Shown here in pieces: positions 10,500-21,183 of a DNA stretch of 64,000 nucleotides. Below the pieces are notes generated by a model. The model made no database searches. It was not told where the DNA came from and was given only the letters and a program-made list of their open reading frames with translations. This stretch comes from Aphrocallistes beatrix (lineage: Eukaryota > Porifera > Hexactinellida > Sceptrulophora > Aphrocallistidae), in the NCBI GenBank assembly GCA_963281255.1, contig OY725488.1, positions 11,443,524-11,507,523 on the forward strand. The letters run 5' to 3'. Each line of letters starts with the position of its first letter. The stretch's first letter is position 1. The translations under genes were made by a program, and so were the position numbers.

Positions 10500-10790
10500 T
10501 TCAAGAGTTAGAATTTCTCACTTCAATCTGTGTCATTCTATTGAATTTAAAACTAATATAATTAATATTATTGAGTTTATAGTTAGGTGTCAGAATACTG
10601 AGATTATGTCATACATTTCAACTGCCCAGTTTTAGATTACGTTCCCCCATTTATGTCCAACCTTTTTTACTATATACGTAATACTTTTCTATCCTGTCAT
10701 GACTTCACTATTGCGTCCCGCCATGTCCCGCGAATTCAAAGCTACGTCCCGTTTTTATCATGTCTGAATGTATGCTATGGATATAACTCA
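10500..10790 (+). repeat. Dispersed repeat R2 copy
   Basis: Contains GTGTCAGAATACTGAGATTATG, CATTTCAACTGCCCAGTTTT, TAATACTTTTCTATCCTG and GTCCCGCCATGTCCCGCGAA. It aligns with 16010-16330, including the AAATTTCTC...AATTTAATTAAT-type prefix, which suggests both arose from the same larger repeat. Confidence 0.7.
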
Positions 10791-11230
10791 GATGCAATCT
10801 TCTCTTAATCGGGAAACAAGAAGCTGAGACTCGGTATTTTGTTCCGATTAAACAGTTTCCAATTTACCGATGAGATTTAGTATTAGTGTCCCGTGACACA
10901 TTTTTTCTTCACAACCTTTATCCTTATAAAATGTATTATCTGACTATGGTTATCACCTATGAAACCTTGATTGGTCAACAAATTTTTATGTATGGCTTAT
11001 CTATCTCGTCCAATGATAACTCAGCATAATCCCTATCTAAATTCAATTTATATCAGCGCAATTTTATACTATAAAACAAGTTCTGTTGCCATTAATGATA
11101 AATACAACATTGTTAAGTTCATTCAGATCATAACTAATAAATTAATGATGAAACTACAAAATTCCTGATATAGAAGTATCATATATGAAGTTAATATGTT
11201 ATGATTGCTGATTAGTGGGTTTTATTATAA

Positions 11231-12030
11231 TTAAACCATTAAAAAGTTGTTCTTGTTGATTGTTTGAGTTTCTTGAGAAGCTTTTTTCATTCTTTTGGTG
11301 CCAATAAGCTTTCTTTGAGAGAATGAAAAGTAATCAGATTGTGAAAGTAGACGAATAAAATCATCTTTGAGATTATCAAATGATGTTTTTCTTTCCAATT
11401 GTTCCAGATAACGTTGTATATGCTTAGACAAGTCTCCAATCCTTCTGGAAATGATTCCATACCTCAACCTCCATTGTATTCTTCAATTAATTGTGTGGTG
11501 AGCTAATTCCTTGTGTAGAGTTGGAGTTATGCTTGTCCAAGGAAATATGTCTAATATAAACTCGTAGCTGTCCCGGCATAATGTGGTAAATATTTCGTTG
11601 TCGATTAATTCATCGCAATTAAGTATGCGTAATATAACTGAAAGATTGGAGTGAATAGATGTTATAGGCAGGCGGTATTGAATAGGAATTAGTGTCGTTA
11701 TCCAGTATAGGAAGTCCTTATCGTTGTCGTTCTTTCGTTCGGACAACGTTTCCTGTGGAGGCAGTGCCATCTTGACTAGTAGGGTAGTCGATTTGAGCGG
11801 TTAGCTTTTCCTAAATAAATGACTGAACAAATTCCATTGAATGGCGAATTTTTAATGAAGACGGAGTCTATTTCAATTCTCCTTTGCTTGTAATGATACA
11901 CAGGCTGCATGAACCATCCGAATATTCTGAGGTAGCCATGTAAGGGAGAAGCGGAAAGAATGTTTTCTTCTGATATTGGCTTATGTGTAATCCCAAACTT
12001 ACATTCGTAGGGAGAGAAAGAGAAATTCAT
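11231..12030 (-). pseudogene. Broken transposon-type gene of an unnamed invertebrate family
   Basis: Three successive minus-strand ORFs (12030-11776, 11770-11483, 11467-11231) read as one protein interrupted by frame changes. Visible pieces are SPLHGYLRIFGWFMQPVYH, then CRDSYEFILDIFPWTSITPTLHKELAHH, then YGIISRRIGDLSKHIQRYLE with FIRLLSQSDYF. From memory these match, in order, a protein family repeated in many invertebrate genomes and probably carried by transposons (SPLHA.IRFFE; ...YPWY.MPP..HK.L.H; ..SEEA.EA.NK..). I do not know its enzymatic activity. It is decayed here, and no termini were found. Confidence 0.5.
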
Positions 12031-12780
12031 CTCAAAAGTCTGGATTGCCGAATGAGTGAAACGGTTAATGGGAAATACAGTCTTAACAGATCAACATTCC
12101 TTAACTGCTCTCTGGTTGAAGTACACAAGTTCGGCTGTAGACTTAATTAGCCTCAAAAGTGAGTCGAGTCTGTTTCGAAGTTGTTTTAGCTGTCAGTTAA
12201 CAAGTGAGGTCTGACCTCTTTTCCGTCCGATGACTTACGTTTTCTGGATGGTTGAGCAATAAACTCTGAGTTTCCCGATTATGTAGATCTCTGTTCTCAA
12301 GAATTGCTTCCGTGTAGTTCTGAGGCTTTGAAACTTAGAACGAAGACTGGCAAACTCAGAGTGAGACATTTTGTAATCTAATAACGTTCAGATGCAAGAG
12401 GGCATTATCATGGCATTGTTCCAGGATACTGAATGCTTGCAGATTATCCATACAATAAAAATAGAATAAAGAAAAAGCTAATCATTTAAGATTAGTTGTA
12501 AAAGTAAGCAATGAATAAGAGAAATATTATTATTATTAATGAACCACTTTGAAAAAACTACTTTGTTCCAACCAGAATTAAAGGAAATTTAGGGTGGAAG
12601 ATTAATGTAAATTGAAAATTTTGATTGGTTCGTCACCTTTCGTCACTTCAAAATTAACCCAAAAGGGTTAATTTGAAGATTTTCGAGGGATAATGGGTGG
12701 GACGCTTAATTAGATCGGAATCTGCTCTTGTCATAGTTAGTCAGAATGTATGGCTTTACTCCAAACTGTGAATTGTAAAC
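12031..12780. other. Gene-free stretch
   Basis: AT-rich sequence without a supported ORF. It may include the decayed upstream part of the pseudogene at 11231-12030. I see nothing else to name. Confidence 0.4.
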
Positions 12781-13190
12781 TACACTACCTGGCCAAAAGT
12801 ATTGGAACACCACATTGCTTTGCATCATAATTAATAGGAAAATGGGTCTCTCTTTAGACGCCAATCAATTAAAACCAGCTTCCTTAGAAAATCCTTCCCA
12901 AAACGCAATTACAGTACCTGTATCACCTTATGCCACTTGCCACCATTATATATTATGGGAACAAGTGGATCAAGGTGGCACAAACGATATTAATCCCCTT
13001 TAGGCATAATTGAAGAATAGAAAACCTCTAAACTGAGTAACTCGAGTGTGTTTATTTCGAATTTGACATCAGATTTTCAGAGCTGTCATGAGTTTGATGA
13101 ATTGAGTTTGATGAATTGGGCTCAATGGAGAGACATATTTTAGTATTACTTATGATGCAAAGCAATATGGTGATATTACTATAAGTATCA
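12781..13190. mobile_element. Tc1-like non-autonomous element, diverged
   Basis: The left end reads CACTACCTGGCCAAAAGTAT, a typical Tc1 terminus. ACATTGCTTTGCATCATAA at 12812 recurs inverted near 13150-13175 (TTATGATGCAAAGCAATATGG), followed by further inverted similarity. No transposase ORF is present. Size and ends fit a MITE of about 0.4 kb. Confidence 0.65.
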
Positions 13191-13598
13191 CTAATATTGA
13201 TAAACCAAACTTAGATTTAGATTTACCAAAATTCGATTCCTAAATTTCAACGTTTCCTGAATTTTGGTTTTTCGTTTCGAATAAAAAATGATATTCTAAT
13301 TCCAGAGTGTGTCATCTGTTTGAACAAAATAAATGTATTTGGCCTAAAATGGACTAAAATGATTTGAATTGCTATTCTTGGATTTGTTTAAACCATCTTC
13401 TCAATCTTGTGATTATGGAACAAAACCATTAGTGGGCCCGGATTGGCTGGGACCGGGGCCGGGGGACCGGTCGATCCCTAGTGGGAATGGGGAGTAGGGA
13501 CATTTTGGCTGTCCCAATCTCCCCACTTATGAGGTTCTACTATACAAGATTGGATGATTTGATATGAACTAATCATATAGCAACTCAAAAGGTGAATA

Positions 13599-13777
13599 CA
13601 GTGGAATTCGCTTATTAGCAACTCCCTTATTAGCAATACACGTATTGCTCTATTAGCAACCAATCTTCAGGTCCCAGGTGAAGATTTTGTGTTAATTCTG
13701 TTCCCTTATTAGCAACTTCGCGTATTAGCAACCAATTTATGAGCAAAACTCGAGTTGCTAATAAGCGAATTCCACTG
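13599..13777. mobile_element. pogo/Tigger-like MITE, 179 bp, TA target
   Basis: CAGTGGAATTCGCTTATTAG at the left end and CTAATAAGCGAATTCCACTG at the right are perfect inverted repeats flanked by TA (13597-13598 and 13778-13779). The interior repeats the phrase TTATTAGCAA. A second, nearly identical copy is at 36356-36528. Confidence 0.92.
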
Positions 13778-16369
13778 TAGTTATGTTAGTTACAGGTTCA
13801 TTTTAATTGATAATAGAATTGCTACATCTATCCATGTCACTTGATGGTCAAGAGTGCTTGAGTTGTCCTTGTAACCTATCCTCCTTCACTTCACACTTCC
13901 TAGATCGTACACATTACACAATGACCGCTGGATTGTGTGATATGACATAAATGTACATTTCTATCTTCGTGTCTGTTCATTTTCTCACTGACATGAATAG
14001 AGAGTCTCCGTTGCAGACAAACTCTCTCTACTGCTAGCTCTAGGCACTCTCTCTCATGGAGATTTGAGACCAGAGGATTTCTCACAGGAGTGGACATAGG
14101 ACGCGTTTAGTCCTGGAGTCAGGATCGACAGTTCAAACCTTTTTACTTTAGAGATGTTTATTAGTTGATATTATTTAGATCTTATTTGTTAGACCTCTAC
14201 TTCATCACGAGTGTAGTTTGTATTGAATGTTTGTTTACAATTAGATTATTTGTATTTTGATGGTTTTACAATGTCAAATATATCTAAAAGATTTGGTACA
14301 ATTGTTCCTCATTGGTCAAATAGGTTCTGATCGCTGTGTGTGGCATAATGGAGCTATACTTTTGCATTATTATTTCTAGGTAGGCAGGTGCTAAAGCCTT
14401 TAAAGATATTAGTTGTGCAGGTCAGTGGCGTTGCTAGCGGGGGGGCGGCAAAATATGAACGATATTTACTTACACTGATTCTATCAATATTTACTTACAC
14501 TGATGTATTACAACAATATTAGTTAATGAATAAACAATGAAACAATTAAAAATATAAATGGGAAAAAAACCCACCACAAATTAAGTTAATACACTTGCCA
14601 AGTTGAGGTGGAAATAAAAGGGAGTTTAGGAGCTTCAAGATTTAGAATATTACCCAATACTATAACCTAGATTCTAATGTTATTTATCGATTTAGGAGTT
14701 TGGGACTAGGAGCGTATTTCTGGAGGACTGTATCATACTCTGCATCCGTCTCTACATCAATAAGATGGTTTAGTTTTAAACTAAAGTCAAGACTGATCTA
14801 CACTGAACATCAAATGAATTCTTGAGAGAAGAGATCATGTTATTTAAAACCTAGGAATGTTGTGTTGTTTCATGGAATGTTTTAATCTCATTAGTGAGGA
14901 TAATTTGAGAATTAATTAATGATAGCAGAACGATAGAAGATATCTCGATGCTATTACAACGATAAAACAAATTCCTTTTATAGACAATTTAGTGCACAAG
15001 ATTAATGTTATGTCTAGTCAGCAGTTTTAAGATGTGTTTTTCAATGATTTCATTGCAGATTACTTTCTTGGGATTTATGTTAGATGAAATATACGTAAAG
15101 AGTTCGTTTCAAATTTGCTTTTTAGAATTAATTTACAAGAATTTGGAATAAGACCACTAATCGAATGCGTCTTTTTGGGAAATATTTAGAATTCAATTGT
15201 GTTGTGTTCTCTGAGTTTTGCAATTAATTCTCGCCATAGACGTAGTAGATCTTATGGCCGACCCTTCGATCCGTCCAAGGGCGTAGAGAGGGCAGCTGGA
15301 GGAGGCAGTTACCCCCCTGGCTGGATAAAATATTTATTTACTAAATTATACAATAATTGGTAAGAGAGGAGTCTAATCGGAGGTGATTTGTATTTCTAGG
15401 GCCTCAAAATTTGATGAATCTGTCCAAATTGTGGGATACATTGTTTTTAGCTTCCAGGGGCTTTGCCCCCACTGGGGGATTACAGCAATACCATATCCCC
15501 AGCTGGTTGATAAACCCCCCACCACAAAGATTCCTAGCTACGCCCATGGATCCGGAGAGGGGAGACTATCAACTTAACGAGTTAACGAGTCCCGTTTTTA
15601 TCTTGGCTCAAGTTAGCCTGTGTGTTATGTCCATGTGACAAGGGTAACATTTGGCAAATAAGCGATCCCCATACCCCAGCTGGTTGATATTACCCCGACA
15701 TAAATTCCTAGCTACGTCCATGTATTTGTTCTCCCTTGTTCAAGGGACAAGAAGTGCCATCGTGAAGTTCAATAGTTTCCTGTCTCAGGGAAATTCCTCC
15801 AAACATGTAACTTTTCCATCTCATCAGCAATTTCTTGCATACTAGGACACCGACTCTCAGCTCAATCTTTCTTCTCTGTAACAATGTACGTTTGAATATC
15901 TTTTTTAGGAATGAATTGAATGAAATATTCGTTAAGAATTCTCGTTTTTTTCACGGAATGAATTATCTAAAGCGCTGTTAAGAAGGCTTGACTCTATCCA
16001 CTAAACTCAAGAGTGAAAATTTCTCGCCTTAGTCTGTACTAGTCTTTTGAATTGATAGCAAATTTAATTAATGTTTCTGCGTTTACTACTAAATATGTGT
16101 CAGAATACTGAAACTATGACATACATACCAACTGCCCCGTTTTGGCGGGATTTCCTGTTTTGCTATCTCTTTTTATGACTAATTTTCACGAGTGTCCATT
16201 TTATGATGAAATTTCTCGATTATCCCTATTTTTATAGTTCATGTATAATACCTTTCTATTCCGCCATGTCCCATGAAATTCAACGCTGCATCCCGCTTTT
16301 ACCATGGCTCAAGTTGGCCTGTACATTATGTCCATGTGACAAGGGTAACATTCTGTAAATAAACATAAT

Positions 16370-16636
16370 TTGAAGTGTATTGATTCTACGCTAGCTCTTG
16401 AATGGACAATCCTCGTCTCAGTGGGAGAGAGTTGGACCGCACTCTCTCTCCTGACGACGCAGTCCTTCGTCCGGCAGAAGAGAGCTCACACTCACAGACT
16501 CAGTCCGCCATTCCTTCCTCTCCTCAGCTCCTGCTCCTCTCTCCGCACTCAGACAGACAGCGGAGATCCGTTGAAGAACTACGTCAAGCGGTGCTGGGAC
16601 GGAGGAAGGCAGGAGTGTATCTCCGAGGATGAACAG
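16370..16636 (+). other. GC-rich exon-like island, copy A
   Basis: A GC-rich stretch in AT-rich surroundings, with an open frame running to DPLKNYVKRCWDGGRQEC and then ISEDEQ, followed immediately by a plausible splice donor (CAG/GTAATT at 16637). The island recurs in all three tandem copies (22775-23045 and 26806-27074). The peptide remotely recalls the L-K-x-Y-V-x-R-C pattern of SAC3/LENG8-type proteins, but the match is far too short to name it. An alternative frame starting MDNPRLSGRELDRTLS is also open. It may be a duplicated first exon or an unspliced retained fragment. Confidence 0.35.
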
Positions 16637-16673
16637 GTAATTTCTAGTTTGTTTGTTGAGTGGCAACCAACAT

Positions 16674-16738
16674 CCAATGTCTATGCATGGAACTCAGATG
16701 GAATGAACTTTTACCTGAGTTCTGTGCATAGACATTGG
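16674..16738 (+). other. Perfectly placed 24-bp stem hairpin, copy A
   Basis: CCAATGTCTATGCATGGAAC (16674 on) pairs with GTTCTGTGCATAGACATTGG (ending 16738) in a 24-bp stem with two mismatches around a 17-base loop. It lies 37 bases after the candidate splice donor. The same hairpin is in copy B at 23083-23147. It could be a structured RNA or a miniature inverted repeat. Confidence 0.7.
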
Positions 16739-17397
16739 CTGTTGTGCCAGTGGATGGACGGCTCTGCTATTCCAATAGTGTTGTCATGTCGTGTATTAAT
16801 GTATACATGCAAACCGTCTTATTCTTTGCGGGAGTTCCTATTTTTTTCACTCTTCTACAGGCTTATCAACTCTCACAATCTCTTAGTGTCTCACGATTTT
16901 CGCTGTTATGCGATACCATTCAGGCGCGGATCATGTCGATTTGAGTCCAATGCATTTGTGTCCTTGACTCTTAAATGGCGCTAGATTTTTGCTAACTCAT
17001 TTCCGGTTAACTCATTTTGGGCGGGAAAGCCTTGGAAGTATGGGGTCTTTGCGATAAATAGAAATGACCCTAGGTAATTTAAGGTTTTTAAAGGCTTTCG
17101 CTTGTTTTGAAAATGTATGTACAATGCATGTCATTCTTAAGCTAATTGAGACATAGCGTGACTACGGTACACTAATGCCTGTTCACTTGTGTTGAACTTT
17201 TAGCCATGGATGTATTCCAGTCATTGATTGTCTTATACATTAAAACTCATTGAATTGTTTGTTTGAACTGATTAACAACTGGGAGGTGCAACATGACATT
17301 TGAAAATATTCTGTATTCTAGTGTGCATGCGCATTGAAATTGGTCGAGTTTGTATGCACATATCATCGCTTGTGTTTGTTATTGTGTTTTTGAATGG

Positions 17398-17715
17398 CGG
17401 AGATTTCGTCCTCTAACCACTATTAGTTACCGGACAACGAGTAACGGAACTTTCGTTCCTGGAATTTTAGTGACGCAGAATTTTTGTCCACTGAAATGCC
17501 TTTTCGCGCCGAAGGGATTTCTCAATCAAAAGCCCTCATTTCATTTTTTTTTTCAAACATCCCCCACTCCAAAAGCCCCAACTTCCGTTCCTTATACATT
17601 AGTACATTAGTTTATTTTCGTATCCAATGAAGCGAAATTCCCGTGAAACAGACGAAAATTCCGCTACACATTGTCCGGTAACTAGAATTTAGGACAAAAT
17701 GTCTACGCGACGAAA
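17398..17715. mobile_element. MITE-like foldback around TTAGTTACCGGACAA
   Basis: The left arm contains TTTCGTCCTCTAA followed by TTAGTTACCGGACAA. The right arm has the inverse TTGTCCGGTAACTAGAATTT then ACATTTTGTCC-type text in inverted form. Copy B has it at 23810-24050 with the right arm shortened. Copy C (28130-28200) preserves a fuller left arm. No ORF. Confidence 0.55.
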
Positions 17716-18607
17716 TGAGACGAGTTTGCGTTTACCGGTATATTTACTCGGCTGACTAGCTTTGCGGAAAATAATGAAGATGTCAGTCACAGTAGTCACG
17801 TGTACATGACGACCACTTTTAGCAATTCCCTGGAATCCGTTATATTCAGGTTCACTATGCATATTACTTATATGTAATGTGTGCGTTAAGAAGCATACGC
17901 ATTATGTAGAACTAGGAGTGTATTGGGAGGAGGGAACACCATCCCCTTACTTTACCCTTTCACACCTACTGATTTCTCCATCAAAATGCCTCATTTTCAC
18001 CCTTTTTTCACTTTTTATTTACTCAATCAAAACGCAAAAGCGCTTCTTTTAATTTTTTAACGTCACGACTATATTAAAAGTTATTCGCATCAGATATGTG
18101 AGTTCCTAGCGAATTCTGGACATCATACTAAATGCTAATGCCCAACTTTTGAGACTATTCAGAAGCAGATTAATAATTATATAATTATTGCCTAGTTGCA
18201 CACGTGGGGTATTTTTGTACCCCAGGCAAATTTGGGGTCAGATTCTACCCCACTGGGCAACCTGCGTACTCAAATGTTTGGATGTGGTTGTAAAAATGAG
18301 AATATTTTATCCCAAATACTTTTCAAATAAATACTACAGTTAGCCCCTAATTACTTATGGCTTCGGGACATCATTTGTACATAACTCCATCGGCATTATA
18401 TCTCACTCTTCTGCAGGCCTCTCAACTCTCACATTCTCGTTGTTTGTCTCAATATTTTCGTTGTTATATGGGACCATTACTCGTTATTATTTCACGATAT
18501 AGAGCTACTGTCCATAATACTATTTACAATACCTCCTCACGATTTAGTTAGAGTATAGGTTGAGAGGTTTGCTTCTATCGAGAATCTCCATTATATCCCA
18601 CGTTTTT

Positions 18608-18975
18608 GACCATCACGAAAACCGCCATATAAATAGTATTAAAGTAGGCTTCCACAATGAGATACATACTCAGACTGTAAGAAATATTCTACTTTTGATT
18701 TCAAATTCGTAATCCACACATTCTAATTACTCATACTCGAGAGCTTCAACTCAATCACTAACTCCCAAGTTTAAAATCTATCTTTGATATAGAGTGCTAC
18801 CTGCCCCTAGTCACGGCCATTAAATATGATGGCGATTAGTGACACAAAGTTTTTTTTTATTTGGATATGTTTTACGAGTTAGGAAAAAAATAGAATATTT
18901 CTGACACTTGAGTACATATTCCTTTATAAATAGACCCACTTTAACACTATTTGTACGGAGGTTTTCGTGGTGGTC
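18608..18975. mobile_element. Foldback element, about 368 bp
   Basis: GACCATCACGAAAACCGCCA at the left end is the inverse of the right end (GGAGGTTTTCGTGGTGGTC), and similarity continues inward through AATAGTATTAAAGTAGG and its inverse. A related left arm is at 27247-27300 in copy C, and a diverged copy is near 46590-46760. No coding capacity. Confidence 0.7.
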
Positions 18976-20509
18976 GAACACTTTAGTCAGGTAGTGTATA
19001 TATCAAAGTGAAATGCTTGTATTCTATTAGTTTAGTTCTACCAAGAAGCATGATTAATGAATTTCTGATCCTCATGTTGAAAAATGGCGTTTATCATGGG
19101 TTAAGTCAGAATGAACACTTCGAGACTCAGTATTTTCCTCCGATTAAACGTTCCCAATTTACTGATCGCATTTATTATGATTGTCCCGCGACACATTTTC
19201 TTCACAATCTTTGTACTTAATTAAAATAATGGTTTAAGGTTCTAGATTGGATAAATTATCACTAAATCGATGAGAACATTCTAAATACAATACCTATCCT
19301 TTTAATAATTAAGATGATCGGAATCGTGTAAAAATATGCAGAATTATGCTGGAGACATAACTTATGCCCCACCCTGTCGTTTGGGATTACATTACTCAAT
19401 AGAACTGAGACATTATACAATAGAACTGTCAGTGGAAAATTGGTCTGGGGACCAATTTTCCATGGAATTTTGATCTTAAGCTGACTGATACCAAGTCCCT
19501 CTAAATTATTATTATTAGTTCTACGAGAGTAGATGTGTTTGTCGAATACTTTACACAAAATGGGTGAAAACTGGCCTTACCAAGTCTCTTCGAATTATAT
19601 TATAAATCCACTTATAAAAATATGATAAGGTGTCAATGATTTAACTTTTTTGCCAGCCAAAAGAACTAGATTTTCAGGTCTAAATGCTAAGGTTATAATC
19701 CACTTAGTAGTAAAACTTCTGCGTCAAGATGTTACCAGTATTCTCGAAAATCAACAGAAAGTTTATTTTGATGCTTAATCCATTTTCACCTTACTTATGT
19801 GAGGCCGGGTTTTAGTCTCTGATTTCCATAAAAACCAAGTAACGTAACAGATTTGAATGAAATGAACATTCAGCAAAACAGATCCTCAGTTTGCAGAGTT
19901 AGTGGCAAAAAACACGAAAAAGTTTCTCATTTACTCTATGTAATTATGATTCTAATTAGATATACGTACACATGTTAGGTTATCTAATTTTCTGATACAA
20001 TACCTCCTCAATTGGAGAAATCGGGTTAGAATTCCTAGTCTAGGTCCATGTACAAATTGATCGACCCTTTTTAGGCGTTTAGATTTGAAATTATTAGCAT
20101 AAGACCAATTTTCCCTGAAAAAATCGTCCCCGGACCAATATTCCATGGAAAATTGGTACATTGCAGGACCAAAGTTTTCAGCGTAGGACCAATTTTCCCG
20201 CTGACCAAAATTTTCGTGACAGTACCTCTATAAATGGGAACCTTTATAAGAAGCAATATTTTTTCCGTTTCCATACAAATCAACCTCTTTAAGTGGCAGA
20301 GTGGTTTTCTGGACGCAAACTTAAACTTAAGTTTAATGCCATAGATCAGGACTTCCCAAATGGCGGCTCGCTGGACCTTTCCATGTGGCGCGTGGACATT
20401 TTATTAAAGTTCAATTATATCCCATCACATACAGTACAGGTAACTCCTTGGAGGTAATTATAAGTCTACCATTACAAAATACATATCTACTGACCAATTA
20501 ATTTAGACA

Positions 20510-21180
20510 CAGAATTAATATACTTTGTTAAGGAACCAGGATTTTATTTTAGTTCTGAATAAAAATTCATAATTTAGATTTTGGAAAAATTGCCAGGTTG
20601 TGGCGCTTCTAACTTTGAAAATAAAGGAATATGACACGCCACCAAATCTAATTGTGATTCCTGCCATAGAAGTTGAGTCAGTCTCTGAGTCAGGAAAATG
20701 ATTCCTTGATTGATGAGTATTTTGGTTAGACTGGAATAAGTGCAAATTTGAAGAACATAATTGAAGATGAATGAGTTCAAGAAATACAAATTAACTCTGA
20801 TAACACTCCTTTCTCACCAATTATTTTATAATTTACTAAAGAAATATTTAGACTTTATCCAGGCAGGGAGGAGTGGGTGCATATGCTCCCACTCCTCCCC
20901 CCTCCTGACCCCCTCCGTACGCCCTTCTAACTAATTGCACTAATTTACAAAATATTCTGTAAATAAAACCGCGAATAAGAATTATTCGGGAGAGCCAAGA
21001 CTAGTCAGAACTGCGAACGAGAATTCTGCATACGGCGATGGCTGCCTGTAGTTATGTTATCTACTTGTTCATTTTAATCGAGACTAGAATTTCTTTAGGA
21101 ATGAATTCTCTAAAGCTGTGAAGAGAATTCTTTAGCTGTATATATCGAATGCACTACAACAATCTACTTATGGTAGTTCT
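20510..21180 (+). repeat. Repeat R5 and tail of tandem unit A
   Basis: TACTTTGTTAAGGAACCAGG through CAAATCTAATTGTGATTCC to the CTCCCACTCCTCCCCCCTCC block and ATTCTGCATACGGCGATGGC. The same order occurs at 24110-24790, immediately before copy C. It is therefore the distal end of the repeated unit. Preceding sequence at 19200-20500 has scattered GGACCAATTTTCC-like words and no supported gene. Confidence 0.7.
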
Positions 21181-21183
21181 CTA

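Larger units (their letters stand above)
13825..21180 (+). repeat. Tandem unit copy A (longest of three)
   Basis: Starts with CTATCCATGTCACTTGATGG and ends with GAATTCTTTAGCTGTATATA. The same start occurs at 21190 (copy B) and 24827 (copy C). Copies A and B are nearly identical over about 16370-17640 and 22775-24000. Copy A contains about 2.8 kb (17690-20510) absent from B. It includes an exon-like island, a hairpin, a foldback element (18608-18975) and copies of R2 and R4. Confidence 0.8.
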
